DNA of 64,000 nucleotides from Collimonas humicola (GCF_018304945.1 NZ_JAGQEE010000001.1:1240001-1304000); one strand, 5' to 3'. Shown: positions 1 through 9,421, counted from the stretch's first letter. Program-made: numbers and translations. The notes: a model not told the origin generated them from the sequence alone.

Positions 1-769
1 CGGACATCACGCGCGGCCGCGGCAGGTCGATTTCATACACGCTCTTCAAGGTGGCTGGACGCGCGGTCAGCACATAGACCTTGTCGGCCAGCGCAATCGC
101 TTCTTCCAGATCGTGGGTGACGAACACCACCGAACCGGCTTGCGACGACCACAGCTGCAGCAACTCATCCTGCATCAGGGTGCGGGTCTGCATGTCGAGC
201 GCGCTGAACGGCTCGTCCATCAGCAGGATTTCAGGGCTGTTGATGAACGTCTGGGCCAGCGCCACGCGCTTGCGCATGCCGCCGGACAACTGGTGCGGAT
301 AGTGATTGCCGAATTTTTCCAGGCCGACGCGGCGTATCCATTCTTCCGCCAAGGCATACGCAGCATCCTTCGGCTTGCCGCGGAACAGCGGCCCCGCAGC
401 AACGTTATGCAGCACGCTGCGCCACGGGAAGACCGCGTCGTTCTGGAATACAAAGCCGATGCGCGGATCGATGCCGTTGACCGGCTCGCCCATGATGCGC
501 ACCTCGCCTACCGTCGGCTTGAGCAGACCGGTGATCATGCTCAGGGTGGTCGATTTGCCGCAGCCGGTAGGACCGACCACCGCGACAAATTCACCGCGCG
601 CCACGCTCATCGTGAAGTCGCGCAAGGCCACGGTCGCCTTGCCATCCGGCGAGATGAAGCGGCAGGAGACGTTGCGCAGTTCGATGGCTGGCGTATCGCG
701 CGACGGTTCCGGCGTCGCCAGCTTGACGGGTGAGGCTGGCGCAGCCGAGGCGTATGCTGTTTGGGTCAT
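1..769 (-). CDS. ABC transporter ATP-binding protein, nitrate/sulfonate/taurine type (3' end cut off)
   Basis: Energy-supplying subunit of an importer in the SsuB/TauB/NrtD class. About 256 codons are present and the gene runs off the left edge, so the C-terminus is missing. Walker A (GPTGCGKST) lies near residues 66-74, the signature LSGGM near 161-165, Walker B (ILLMDEP) near 181-187 and the switch histidine near 219, so all parts of the nucleotide site are intact. The start ATG follows the binding-protein gene on the same strand by about 134 bases. That gap holds two GC-rich hairpins which could lower expression relative to the binding protein. A permease gene is expected to the left. The substrate cannot be read from the ATPase. 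Confidence 0.9.
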   Translation of the reverse strand, partial: MTQTAYASAAPASPVKLATPEPSRDTPAIELRNVSCRFISPDGKATVALRDFTMSVARGEFVAVVGPTGCGKSTTLSMITGLLKPTVGEVRIMGEPVNGIDPRIGFVFQNDAVFPWRSVLHNVAAGPLFRGKPKDAAYALAEEWIRRVGLEKFGNHYPHQLSGGMRKRVALAQTFINSPEILLMDEPFSALDMQTRTLMQDELLQLWSSQAGSVVFVTHDLEEAIALADKVYVLTARPATLKSVYEIDLPRPRVMS

Positions 770-789
770 TTCAGTTTCCTTGTTAATTC

Positions 790-871
790 CGGACGGCCGG
801 ACTCCCGCCGCACGCGAACATCGCGCCGGCCAGGCCGTCCGTTTGCCGGCCGCCCTGCGCCTAAGCGCAGG
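790..871 (-). other. Two inverted repeats between binding-protein and ATPase genes
   Basis: A 9-bp stem (CGGACGGCC at 790-798 with its complement at 833-841) and a tight 7-bp hairpin with a CTAA loop (854-871) lie between the two importer genes. Neither has a U-run, so they are not classic terminators. A role in mRNA processing or differential expression is inferred. Confidence 0.45.
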
Positions 872-903
872 ATGTGCCGGTCTTTACAATTTCAGCGTTG
901 CGT

Positions 904-1920
904 TTATTTGGCTGCGCTGACGAACTCGTTGGTATAAGTTTTAGCCAGGTCGATGTGCTTGCCCTTGACGTTCGGATTGAATCCCGACAGAACCTGCAAT
1001 ACGGTTTCCGGGCCGCCTGCCGGCATGGTGCCGTCGGCGGAAAACATCGGCAGGGAATTCTGCAGCGCCTGCACGTACATCGGCTTGTTGTTGCCGTAGT
1101 AGTCCTTCGGCATCTTGTCGGCGATCTCGGCAGCGCTGTGGGTGTTGATGAATTTCAGCGTCTTGACAAAGGCGCGCGCCAGTTTGGCCGCTTCCACCTT
1201 GTGCGTGTTCAGCCATGGCCGCTGAACATACAGGCTGGAGGCCGGATACAAGCCGCCCAGCGCCTTGACCGTGCCTTCGACGGTGCGCATGTCGACCAGC
1301 ACCGACGCTTCGCCGGTTTTCAACAGCTGCGAGACTGTCGGTTCGGTGGTCATGCCGGCATCGATGCGGCCCTGCTTGATCGCCACGATGAAGGTATTGT
1401 CGGCGCCGACCGGCAGCACTGAATACTGGTTGGAAGTGATGCCGTTCTTGGCCGCCAGGTACTGAGTCAGGAAATTGGTGGAAGAACCGAGTCCGGTCAC
1501 GCCCAGGGTCTTGCCCTTGACGTCGGCCATGCTCTTGATAGTGGCGGCAGCCTTGGCCGAGACCATTTCCACTTCGCCGGGAACCTGGCCGAAGATCGTG
1601 ATCGCGGTGACTTCCTTACCCTTGCTTTGCAGATCGATGGAGTGGTCGTAGAAGCCGACGACCGCCTGCACCGCGCCGGCCAGCAATTCGTTTTCCGCAT
1701 CGACGCCGGCCGGTTGCGATTGCAGCTCGACGTCCAGTCCTTCTTCCTTGAAATAGCCGAGCTGTTCAGTCAGCTTGGCCGGCAGATAGATCATCTTGGT
1801 GATGCCGCCGACCATGATGGTGATTTTTCCTGAATCTGCCGCGACGGCCTGGCTGGCGCCAAGTACCGCGCCGGACAGCAGCACAGCAGAAATCAATGAA
1901 CCGCGGATGAGGGTATGCAT
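904..1920 (-). CDS. ABC transporter periplasmic substrate-binding protein (NMT1/SsuA-like)
   Basis: Periplasmic binding protein of 338 residues that would deliver a small substrate to the importer encoded next to it. The start at 1920 was chosen because GGAGA precedes it at good spacing and it begins directly with a signal peptide (about residues 1-28, ending SQAVAA before DSG); an upstream in-frame extension would bury the signal. The mature part has the style of the nitrate/sulfonate/taurine/thiamine-precursor family (YLPAKLTEQLGYFKEEGLDVEL near the N-terminus is the typical lobe-1 pattern, split here by a few residues). The substrate is unknown. It is divergent from a two-component system starting 158 bases away. 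Confidence 0.88.
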   Translation of the reverse strand: MHTLIRGSLISAVLLSGAVLGASQAVAADSGKITIMVGGITKMIYLPAKLTEQLGYFKEEGLDVELQSQPAGVDAENELLAGAVQAVVGFYDHSIDLQSKGKEVTAITIFGQVPGEVEMVSAKAAATIKSMADVKGKTLGVTGLGSSTNFLTQYLAAKNGITSNQYSVLPVGADNTFIVAIKQGRIDAGMTTEPTVSQLLKTGEASVLVDMRTVEGTVKALGGLYPASSLYVQRPWLNTHKVEAAKLARAFVKTLKFINTHSAAEIADKMPKDYYGNNKPMYVQALQNSLPMFSADGTMPAGGPETVLQVLSGFNPNVKGKHIDLAKTYTNEFVSAAK

Positions 1921-2078
1921 TGCGTTGTCTCCATTTGTTTTTTGGGATAATCGCTGGATACATATGACAGGCTGCCATTGTTCCAATCTTGAGCGTATTC
2001 TAGGATGCGATAACTTTCATCCAGCTTTCCAAATCGGTACAATTTAGATTGCAGTGCAACATAACCTAGCCAGCCTCC

Positions 2079-2753
2079 ATGAAATTACTCCTGATCGAAG
2101 ACAATCCGCCGCTTGCACTGTGGCTTAGCAAGATACTCAAGGAAGACAAGTTCACCATCGACCTCGCCACCGATGGCGAAATGGCTGACAGCCTGCTGCA
2201 AAGCGAAAGCTACGATGTCGTCCTGCTTGACCTGCAGCTGCCGAAGATGAACGGCAAGAGCGTCTTGCGGCGGCTGCGCCAGCGCCACAACAACGTGCCG
2301 GTGATGATCCTGACGGCCAGCGGTTCGGTCGACGAGAAGGTCGACTGCCTGGGCGCCGGCGCCGACGATTACCTGGTCAAGCCGTTTGAAGTACGCGAAC
2401 TGGTAGCCAGGATCAAGGCCCTGATCCGCCGCCAGACGCCCGGCAAGACAGCGGAAATGCATTGCGCCGACCTGCACTACGACAGCAATACCCGGCAATT
2501 CTCGATCGCCGGCCAGCTGCTGGCGCTGCCCGCCCGCGAGCACGACGTGCTGGAAATCCTGATGCTGAAGCAAGGCAAGACCGTCTCGAAGACGGCCCTG
2601 ATGGACGGCGTGTTCGGGTTGGACGACGAACCCAGCGCGGACGCCATCGAAATCTATATCCATCGCTTGCGCAAGAAAATGGAACACTGCCAGGCCGCCA
2701 TCATGACCTTGCGCGGGCTCGGCTATCTGCTCAAACAGAAAGACCTCACTTGA
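2079..2753 (+). CDS. OmpR-family response regulator, TctD-like
   Basis: DNA-binding response regulator of 224 residues. The receiver domain (about 1-118) has acidic residues E7/D8, phosphoacceptor D51, T79 and K101. The C-terminal half is an OmpR/PhoB winged helix. Sequence style is closest to TctD, the regulator of tricarboxylate uptake, but no tctCBA genes are visible here. The next gene starts at a TTG overlapping its TGA stop (TTGA), so the pair is translationally coupled. It is divergent from the ABC importer at 1-1920, which is a candidate target. The family is certain; the physiological signal is not. Confidence 0.9.
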   Translation: MKLLLIEDNPPLALWLSKILKEDKFTIDLATDGEMADSLLQSESYDVVLLDLQLPKMNGKSVLRRLRQRHNNVPVMILTASGSVDEKVDCLGAGADDYLVKPFEVRELVARIKALIRRQTPGKTAEMHCADLHYDSNTRQFSIAGQLLALPAREHDVLEILMLKQGKTVSKTALMDGVFGLDDEPSADAIEIYIHRLRKKMEHCQAAIMTLRGLGYLLKQKDLT

Positions 2754-4150
2754 TCATCAGCCTGCGCCTGCGCTTACTGTTGTGGTTGCTGATTCCGCTG
2801 ACATTATTCGTCTCCATCAGCGCCACGCTGACGTACCGCAGCGCGCGCCAGACTGCGGACCTGATCCAGGACCATGCCTTGCTGGCCGCGGCCCAGGTGA
2901 TCGCCGGCGAAATCCAGTGGCTGGACGGCGTTCCGCACGCCAGTGTGCCGCCGGCGGCGCTGGAGTTGCTGGTCTCGCCCGAACAGGACCAGGTGTTTTA
3001 CCAGGTCATCACCGATCATGACAGCCTGCTGGCCGGACGCCCCGATTTCCCGCCAGCCTTGCGCTTTCCGGTAACGGCGCCGGCATTCAGCAACATCGAT
3101 TATCACGGCCAGGCGCTGCGCGTGGTGAGCCAGGTGCGGATCTTGTACAACGCCGGCCAGCTGCGCAAGATCGCCGTGCTGGTAGGACAGACCACGCGCG
3201 CGCACGACCAGATGCTGGCCGACCTGTGGCGCCCTGCCCTGCATGGCCAGATCGCCATGCTGTTGCTGGCCGTCGCCTTGGTGGTGATCGGCCTGACCAT
3301 GGAGCTGCGGCCGCTGATGCATCTGAAGGACCAGCTGGCCTTGCGCGACGCCACCTCGCTGTCGCCGATCAAAGCCGGCCAGCTGCAGCTGGAGCTGCGC
3401 CCCATCGTCGAAGCCATCAACCAGACCATCCAGCGCCTCAACACCCAGGTCGCCGCGCAAAAGCGCTTTATCGCCGACGCCGCCCATCAGCTGCGTACGC
3501 CGTTGACCTTGATCGATTCGCAGATCCAGTTCGCGCGCCGCCTGACCGACGAACAGCGGCGCGGCGAAGTGCTGCAGGCGCTGCAGGAAAGCAGCCGCAA
3601 CATGACCGAACTGACCAACAAGCTGCTGCTGCTGTCGCAGGCGGAGGCATCCAACACCACCGCTTTCCTGCGCCATCCGGTGAACCTGATTGCGGTGGCC
3701 GCCACGGTATTGGAAGAGATTGTCGACCTGGCGCAGCGCAAGAATATCGACCTGGGCTTAGACACCGCGCTTGAACAGGCTTGGGTCATGGGTAACGAGG
3801 GCTTGTTCAACGCCATGATGATGAACCTGGTCGACAACGCCATCCGCTACACCCCGGCGCATGGCAAGGTCACCGTAAGCATTGCCGCCAGCACCGAACA
3901 GGTCGCCATCCGCGTCAGCGACAACGGCCCCGGCATTCCGGCCGAAGTGCGCGACCGTGTGTTCGAACGCTTCTTCCGTAACGCTGCGCCAGGCCAGGAA
4001 GGCACAGGCCTGGGCCTTGCCATCGTCAAGGAAATCGTGATCGCCGCGCAAGGCACGGTGACGCTGGCGGCCTCCGGCCAGCAAAACGGCCTGACCGTGC
4101 TGGTGCATCTGCCAGCCTGTGCAGAGTCCGGCAACGCAAACAGAACTTGA
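2750..4150 (+). CDS. Sensor histidine kinase, TctE-like
   Basis: Membrane-bound sensor kinase of about 466 residues, partner of the regulator just upstream. The only sensible start is TTG at 2750, which overlaps the regulator's stop by four bases. Residues ~6-28 form a first membrane segment, a periplasmic sensor region follows, and a second membrane segment lies near 170-188. The kinase core has an H-box reading AAHQLRTPLTLI (AHQ where SHE is usual, as in TctE-type kinases), an N-box NLVDNAIRYTP, a DNGPGIP G1 box and a GTGLGLAIVK G2 box, so it should be active. No terminator is visible before the marR-type gene. Confidence 0.9.
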   Translation: MIISLRLRLLLWLLIPLTLFVSISATLTYRSARQTADLIQDHALLAAAQVIAGEIQWLDGVPHASVPPAALELLVSPEQDQVFYQVITDHDSLLAGRPDFPPALRFPVTAPAFSNIDYHGQALRVVSQVRILYNAGQLRKIAVLVGQTTRAHDQMLADLWRPALHGQIAMLLLAVALVVIGLTMELRPLMHLKDQLALRDATSLSPIKAGQLQLELRPIVEAINQTIQRLNTQVAAQKRFIADAAHQLRTPLTLIDSQIQFARRLTDEQRRGEVLQALQESSRNMTELTNKLLLLSQAEASNTTAFLRHPVNLIAVAATVLEEIVDLAQRKNIDLGLDTALEQAWVMGNEGLFNAMMMNLVDNAIRYTPAHGKVTVSIAASTEQVAIRVSDNGPGIPAEVRDRVFERFFRNAAPGQEGTGLGLAIVKEIVIAAQGTVTLAASGQQNGLTVLVHLPACAESGNANRT

Positions 4151-4201
4151 ACATCAGTTCTAGGACATCCCCAGCACGGAAATTTATTTTGCAGTACATT
4201 A

Positions 4202-4213
4202 TTGCCTAGGCAA
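4202..4213. promoter_or_regulatory. Perfect palindrome, likely MarR-type operator
   Basis: TTGCCTAGGCAA is a perfect 12-bp palindrome about 86 bases before the marR-type start. It resembles the TTGCC..GGCAA core of E. coli marO. Autoregulation of the repressor and control of the efflux genes behind it are inferred. Confidence 0.65.
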
Positions 4214-4229
4214 CGAATACCTATACAAG

Positions 4230-4254
4230 TATTTACCCGAATAAGTGGTAAATA
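4230..4254. promoter_or_regulatory. Second inverted repeat in the marR-type promoter region
   Basis: TATTTACC (4230-4237) and GGTAAATA (4247-4254) form 8-bp arms with centres 17 bases apart. It could be a second operator or an mRNA hairpin. No protein is known to bind it. Confidence 0.4.
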
Positions 4255-4298
4255 AATAACAAATAGTTAATGTACCAGCAAAGAAGAGCAAGCAATCC

Positions 4299-4772
4299 GT
4301 GAGCAAGCGAGCAGCCATATTCACCGTGGAAAACTATCAGATAGAAGAAAGCATCGGCTATCTGCTGGCGCGCTCGCGCGCCATGCTGGTGAAGAGTTCG
4401 GATGAATCGCTGGCGGAATATGGCATTACCCATGCTCAGGGTGCGATTCTGTTGATGCTATCAACCGGCAAATACTCTACTGCCGCCGACCTGGCGCGCG
4501 AGACGTATACCGACGCAGCATCGACCAAACGCATGATCGATCGCCTGGCGGCGCGCGACCTGATCACACGCGTACCCTGCGCGCACGACCGGCGCCTGAT
4601 CAAGCTGCACCTGACCGCCGACGGCCTGGAGCTGTCGAAAAAAATGCCAAAAGCATTTTGCGGCGTACTGAATAAGCACTTTTCGGATTTCAGCCCGGAA
4701 GAAATCGGCTTTTTGAAATCAATGCTGCGGCGCTTGCTGGAAAGCAACGCGCCGGCAGAGAAAACACATTGA
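4299..4772 (+). CDS. MarR-family transcriptional repressor
   Basis: Winged-helix regulator of 157 residues with GTG as the likely start (AAGAAGAG lies upstream). It shows the MarR pattern: N-terminal dimer helix, the stretch YGITHAQGAILLML, a recognition region around DAASTKRMIDRLAARDLI, and the wing with the conserved CAHDRRLIKLHLTADG segment typical of MarR/EmrR. It stands directly before an outer-membrane factor, an EmrA-like adaptor and an EmrB-like pump, so it probably represses that pump and is released by a phenolic or other lipophilic ligand. The palindrome at 4202-4213 fits autoregulation. The ligand is unknown. Confidence 0.9.
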   Translation: MSKRAAIFTVENYQIEESIGYLLARSRAMLVKSSDESLAEYGITHAQGAILLMLSTGKYSTAADLARETYTDAASTKRMIDRLAARDLITRVPCAHDRRLIKLHLTADGLELSKKMPKAFCGVLNKHFSDFSPEEIGFLKSMLRRLLESNAPAEKTH

Positions 4773-4901
4773 CTATGCAAGAACTATCCATACAGTATTA
4801 TTTTTAAGCAAGCAACAAACGCCTGTGTCGTTCCCTGTTGTTGTATTCCTTATAGTCATTTATCCGTGGCCGCTAAATCTAATCGTCAAATCAACCCCGA
4901 C

Positions 4902-6416
4902 ATGAACCCTCTTTCATCTTCATCCAGACGCAACCTGCCGAAACTAGCAACGCAACGCCTTGCCATCAGTGCTGCCGTGTTGCTGCTGGCAGCCTGCGCC
5001 AACTTCAGCGGCATTCACAGCAGCGCCCATTCGAACAGCGCGGATGACTACGCATCCGCGTCTTCCCTGCCGGGCCAGGGCGGCGCCTGGCCGAGCAGCT
5101 CCTGGGTAAGCACGATCGGCGGCAGCCAGCTGCAGCAACTGGTCGATGAAGCGCTGGCCGCCAACCCGAACCTGCAGGCAGCATCCGCCCGCATCGCCGC
5201 CTCGCGTGCGATGGTGGAAGCGGCCGGCGCCACCAGCAAGCCGCAAGTCGGCGCCAGCTTGTCGGCGACGCGGGAACGCTTTTCCCAGAACAGCATTTAC
5301 CCGCCGCCATTCGGCGGCATGTACGTGACCGACTATGAAACGGCGCTGAACTTTAGCTACGACCTGGATTTCTGGGGCAAGCATAGCGAACAGCTGCGCT
5401 CCGCCATCTCGCAAAGCAAGGCCGCTGAAGCGGAACATTACGCCGCGCGGCTGGTGCTGACCGCCGCCATTTCGAAAGCCTGGCTGCAATTGGGACGCCA
5501 GTATGCCCAGCTCGACCTGACCGACCAGCAGTTGGCGCTGCGCGACAAGCTGGACAAGCTGACCCAGCAGCGTTTTGCCGCCGGTCTCGATACTCAAAGC
5601 GACAACCAGCAGAGCCGCCAGCAAGTCGCAGGCCTGCGTGCTGAGCGTTCGCAATGGCAGGAAGCGATCGCACTGACCCGCAACCAGATCGCGGCGTTGA
5701 TGGGCCGGGGCCCGGACCGCGGCCTGGCCATCGCCCAGCCGACGCTGCCGGCGGACAGCGCCATCGCCCTACCCGACCAGCTGCCGCTGGGCTTGATGGG
5801 ACGGCGGCCGGATGTGCTGGCGGCGCGCTGGCAGGTAGAAGCGGCGCAAAGCGATATCAAGGTGGCCAAGACTGAGTTCTATCCGGACATCAACCTGTCG
5901 GCGATGATCGGCTTTTCCAGCCTGAGCTTTTCGCAATTCCTGAACCACGGCAGCAAGGTGCTCGGCGCCGGGCCTGCCATCCATCTGCCGATCTTTGAAG
6001 GCGGCGCACTGCGTGCCCAGCTCAAGGGACGTGTCGCCGCCTATGACGGCGCGGTGGCAACCTACAACCAGGCGCTGAACGATGCCTTCCACGAAGTGGC
6101 GGACAGTGTGCAGTCGCTGCGTGCCGCGGAAGAACAAGGCAAGAATCAGCAGACCGCGGTAGATGCAGCCGAGCGCGGCATGAAGCTGGCCGAGCAGCGA
6201 CAACAGGTCGGCACCGCCAACATGCTGCAGGTGGTGAGCAGCCAGATCAGCTGGCTGGCGCAGCGCAAGCTTGAGCTCGATACGCGCGCGCGCCGGGCCG
6301 ACCTGCGCGTCAACCTGATCAAGTCGCTGGGCGGCGGCTTTGACGCAGACGCCGCCGGCCTGGGCCCTGCAGCGACGGCTGCCGCCAGCAATCCGCAAAC
6401 CAGCGCCGCTAACTGA
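4902..6416 (+). CDS. Outer-membrane efflux lipoprotein, NodT/OprM family
   Basis: Outer-membrane channel of a tripartite efflux pump, 504 residues from the ATG at 4902. That start gives a lipoprotein signal ending LLLAAC with Cys32 as lipid site; a GTG 36 bases upstream is possible but adds nothing useful. Two OEP repeats make up the trunk, with the typical NPNLQAASARI and RRPDVLAARWQVEAAQSDIKVA motifs marking the start of each. It is followed 40 bases later by the adaptor gene, so outer-membrane factor, adaptor and pump form one operon under the MarR-type repressor. Confidence 0.93.
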   Translation: MNPLSSSSRRNLPKLATQRLAISAAVLLLAACANFSGIHSSAHSNSADDYASASSLPGQGGAWPSSSWVSTIGGSQLQQLVDEALAANPNLQAASARIAASRAMVEAAGATSKPQVGASLSATRERFSQNSIYPPPFGGMYVTDYETALNFSYDLDFWGKHSEQLRSAISQSKAAEAEHYAARLVLTAAISKAWLQLGRQYAQLDLTDQQLALRDKLDKLTQQRFAAGLDTQSDNQQSRQQVAGLRAERSQWQEAIALTRNQIAALMGRGPDRGLAIAQPTLPADSAIALPDQLPLGLMGRRPDVLAARWQVEAAQSDIKVAKTEFYPDINLSAMIGFSSLSFSQFLNHGSKVLGAGPAIHLPIFEGGALRAQLKGRVAAYDGAVATYNQALNDAFHEVADSVQSLRAAEEQGKNQQTAVDAAERGMKLAEQRQQVGTANMLQVVSSQISWLAQRKLELDTRARRADLRVNLIKSLGGGFDADAAGLGPAATAAASNPQTSAAN

Positions 6417-6456
6417 TTAACTAAAACAACCGTTCACTTATTGCGAAATCCGCGCC

Positions 6457-7665
6457 ATGACAACATCAAATCAAAACCCACAAGAAGCAACAGCGCAGCC
6501 GGCTGCCGCTGCCAGCAACGGTAATGGCAAGCGCCGTGGCTTGCTGATCGGCGTCACCATTGCCCTGATCATTGTCCTGATCGCCTATGGCATCTGGTGG
6601 TTCATCTACGCCCGCCACTACGAAGGCACCGACGATGCATACGTCGGCGGCAATGTGGTGCAAGTGACGCCGCAGGTCGGCGGCACGGTGCTGGCGATCA
6701 ATGCCGACGATACCGAACTGGTGCAGGCCGGCAAGCCGCTGGTGGAGCTGGACAAGGCCGACGCCAAGGTCGCGCTGGACCAGGCAGAGGCCCAGCTGGC
6801 CCAGACCGTGCGCCAGGTGCGCACGCTGTTCGTCAACAATAACACCCTCACTTCCGCCGTCACTGCCCGCAGCGCTGAACTGGAACGCGCCCGCGCCGAC
6901 CTCGCGCGCCGCCAGCAGCTGATCAGCACCGGCGCCGTCTCCAAGGAAGAACTGGATCACGCCAAGGTTGCGGTACAGGGCGCGGAAGCGGCCTTACAAT
7001 CGGCGCGCGAGCAGCTGGCCTCCAACAAGGTGCTGACCGACCGCACCTCGGTTGAGCAGCATCCAAACGTGCAGAACGCCGCCGCCCAGGTGCGCAATGC
7101 CTATATCAACCTGGCCCGCACCACCCTGCTGGCGCCGACCACCGGCTATGTCGCCAAGCGGTCGGTGCAGGTTGGCCAGCGCGTCGCCGCCGGCAGCCCG
7201 CTGCTGTCGATCGTGCCGTTGAATGCCCTGTGGGTGGATGCCAACTTCAAGGAAGTGCAGATCAACAATATGCGCATCGGCCAACCGGTGACCTTGAAGT
7301 CCGACCTGTACGGCTCCAAGATCGAATACCACGGCAAGGTGGTCGGCCTGGCAGCCGGCACCGGTTCTGCGTTCGCTCTGCTGCCGGCGCAAAACGCCAG
7401 CGGCAACTGGATCAAGATCGTACAGCGCATCCCCGTGCGCATCTCGCTGGATCCGAAAGACCTGGAGACCCATCCGCTGCGCATAGGCGTATCGATGGAC
7501 GCCAGCGTCGACATCGCCCAGACCGAAGGCACGTCGCTGACGGCAGGCACGGCGCGCACCGCACCGGCCTACACCACCGATGTATTCGACAAGAGCGGCC
7601 AGGAGGCCGATGCGCGTATCGCTAGCATCATCGCTGCCAACAACAATGCAGCGGCAGCGCACTGA
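6457..7665 (+). CDS. emrA: EmrA-like membrane-fusion (HlyD family) efflux adaptor
   Basis: Periplasmic adaptor of 402 residues linking an MFS pump to the outer-membrane channel. A short cytoplasmic tail precedes a single membrane segment at about residues 28-50. The biotinyl-lipoyl half-motif (GTDDAYVGGNVVQVTPQVGG) begins soon after, a long helical hairpin covers about residues 100-210, and the second lipoyl half (LLAPTTGYVAKRSVQVGQRV) and a beta-barrel follow. Length and layout match EmrA rather than RND adaptors, which agrees with the EmrB-like gene downstream. Confidence 0.92.
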   Translation: MTTSNQNPQEATAQPAAAASNGNGKRRGLLIGVTIALIIVLIAYGIWWFIYARHYEGTDDAYVGGNVVQVTPQVGGTVLAINADDTELVQAGKPLVELDKADAKVALDQAEAQLAQTVRQVRTLFVNNNTLTSAVTARSAELERARADLARRQQLISTGAVSKEELDHAKVAVQGAEAALQSAREQLASNKVLTDRTSVEQHPNVQNAAAQVRNAYINLARTTLLAPTTGYVAKRSVQVGQRVAAGSPLLSIVPLNALWVDANFKEVQINNMRIGQPVTLKSDLYGSKIEYHGKVVGLAAGTGSAFALLPAQNASGNWIKIVQRIPVRISLDPKDLETHPLRIGVSMDASVDIAQTEGTSLTAGTARTAPAYTTDVFDKSGQEADARIASIIAANNNAAAAH

Positions 7666-7764
7666 TAACCTGCAGTTTGCCGGCGCCTGCCGTCGCGGAT
7701 GCCGCCTTCCCGGCGGCTGCGCTCACGGCAGCGGATATGCAATAACCCTTACCGGAATGCCTTC

Positions 7765-9342
7765 ATGAGTTCCCCAAAACCAGCGCCGCCGCCGCGGCCG
7801 CCTTCGCAACCGCTGCCGCCGCTGACCGGCGGCAAGCTCGTCATGGGTACGGTAGCCTTGTCGCTCGCCGTGTTCATGAACGTCCTCGATTCGTCGATTG
7901 CCAACGTTTCCATCCCCGCCATTTCCGGCGACCTCGGCGTCTCGCCGCAGCAAGGAACCTGGGTCATCACCTCGTTCGCGGTGGCCAACGCCATCTCGGT
8001 GCCATTGACCGGCTGGCTGACCCAGCGCTTCGGCCAGGTGCGGCTGTTCGTTACCTCGATCATCCTGTTCGTGCTGTCCTCGATCCTGTGCGGACTGGCC
8101 CCCAGCATGGAAGTGCTGATCGCCGCCCGCGTGCTGCAAGGCGCCGTCGCAGGGCCGATGATTCCCTTGTCGCAGTCGCTGCTGCTATCCAGTTATACGC
8201 CCTCCAAGAGCGGCATGGCCCTGTCGTTCTGGGGCATGACCACGCTGGTGGCGCCGGTCATGGGGCCGCTGCTGGGCGGCTGGATCTCGGATAACTACAC
8301 CTGGCCATGGATTTTCTACATCAACATCCCGGTCGGCGTGTTCGCCGCCTGGGCCACCTGGTCGATCTACCATAAGCGCGAATCCGTCACCTACAAGCTG
8401 CCGATCGACAAAGTCGGCCTGGCCTTGCTGGTGATCTGGGTCGGTTCGCTGCAGATCATGCTGGACAAGGGCAAGGAACTCGACTGGTTCAATTCTTCGA
8501 CCATCGTGATACTGGGCGCGGTGGCGCTGGTCGCCTTTATCTACTTCATCATCTGGGAACTCGGCGACGACCACCCGGTGGTCGACCTCAGGCTGTTCAA
8601 GGGCCGCAATTTCAGCGGCGGCGTGATCGCCATCTCGGTCGGCTACGGCCTGATGTTCGGCGGCCTGGTGATCTTGCCCTTGTGGCTGCAGACCACGCTC
8701 GGCTACACGGCAACGCTGGCCGGCGAAGTGATGGCGCCGGTGGGGATCTTTGCGATCATCCTGTCGCCCGTCATCGGCAAGCTGCTGCCCAAGATCGATG
8801 CCCGCTGGGTCGCCAGCACCGCCTTCTTCATCTTTGCGATAGTGTTCTACCTGCGTTCGCAGTTCACCGAGAACGTCGACACCTTCACGTTGATGATCCC
8901 GACCATCATCCAGGGTGCGGCGATGGCCATGTTCTTTATCCCGCTGACGTCGATCATCCTGTCCGGCCAGCCGCCCGACAAGATTCCTTCGGCCGCGGGC
9001 CTGTCCAACTTCGTGCGGATCATGTTCGGCGGCATGGGCACTTCGATCACCAGCACCTTGTGGGACCGCCGCACCTCCCTGCACCATTCGCAGCTGACAG
9101 AGTTTACCGGCCCGCACAGCCCGGCATTCACCGAGGCAGTGAATAATCTGACAGTACAGGGCATGCCTGAGCCGGCAGCCTGGGCCACTGTCGACCGCCT
9201 GATCTCGGTCAAGGCAGCCACCCAGGGAGCAACCGATATCTTCTGGCTCTCGGCGGTATTGTTCCTGATGCTGATTGCACTGGTATGGCTGACCAAGCCG
9301 CAGCGTTCCAGCCTGCCTGTGGATGCCGGCGGCGCGCACTAA
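7765..9342 (+). CDS. emrB: EmrB-like MFS multidrug efflux pump (DHA2 family)
   Basis: Proton-driven drug exporter of the 14-helix DHA2 family, 525 residues. The ATG at 7765 was chosen because it opens with a proline-rich cytoplasmic tail followed at about residue 28 by the first helix with the DHA2 pattern FMNVLDSSIANVSIP. Motif A-like and motif C-like (MGPLLGGWI) stretches are visible. It is the last gene of the marR-OMF-emrA operon; a perfect 17-bp stem terminator follows. The compound exported is unknown. Confidence 0.93.
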   Translation: MSSPKPAPPPRPPSQPLPPLTGGKLVMGTVALSLAVFMNVLDSSIANVSIPAISGDLGVSPQQGTWVITSFAVANAISVPLTGWLTQRFGQVRLFVTSIILFVLSSILCGLAPSMEVLIAARVLQGAVAGPMIPLSQSLLLSSYTPSKSGMALSFWGMTTLVAPVMGPLLGGWISDNYTWPWIFYINIPVGVFAAWATWSIYHKRESVTYKLPIDKVGLALLVIWVGSLQIMLDKGKELDWFNSSTIVILGAVALVAFIYFIIWELGDDHPVVDLRLFKGRNFSGGVIAISVGYGLMFGGLVILPLWLQTTLGYTATLAGEVMAPVGIFAIILSPVIGKLLPKIDARWVASTAFFIFAIVFYLRSQFTENVDTFTLMIPTIIQGAAMAMFFIPLTSIILSGQPPDKIPSAAGLSNFVRIMFGGMGTSITSTLWDRRTSLHHSQLTEFTGPHSPAFTEAVNNLTVQGMPEPAAWATVDRLISVKAATQGATDIFWLSAVLFLMLIALVWLTKPQRSSLPVDAGGAH

Positions 9343-9382
9343 GCCATAAACGCAGGGCCGCCCCGATAGCGGGGCCGATAAA

Positions 9383-9421
9383 AAAACGGGCGGTGCATAT
9401 TCACTATGCACCGCCCGTTTT
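9383..9421. terminator. Bidirectional Rho-independent terminator
   Basis: A perfect 17-bp stem (9383-9399 with 9405-9421) with a 5-base loop TTCAC, an A-run on the left and T-run on the right. It sits between the convergent emrB and pit genes and can stop transcription from both sides. Confidence 0.95.
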
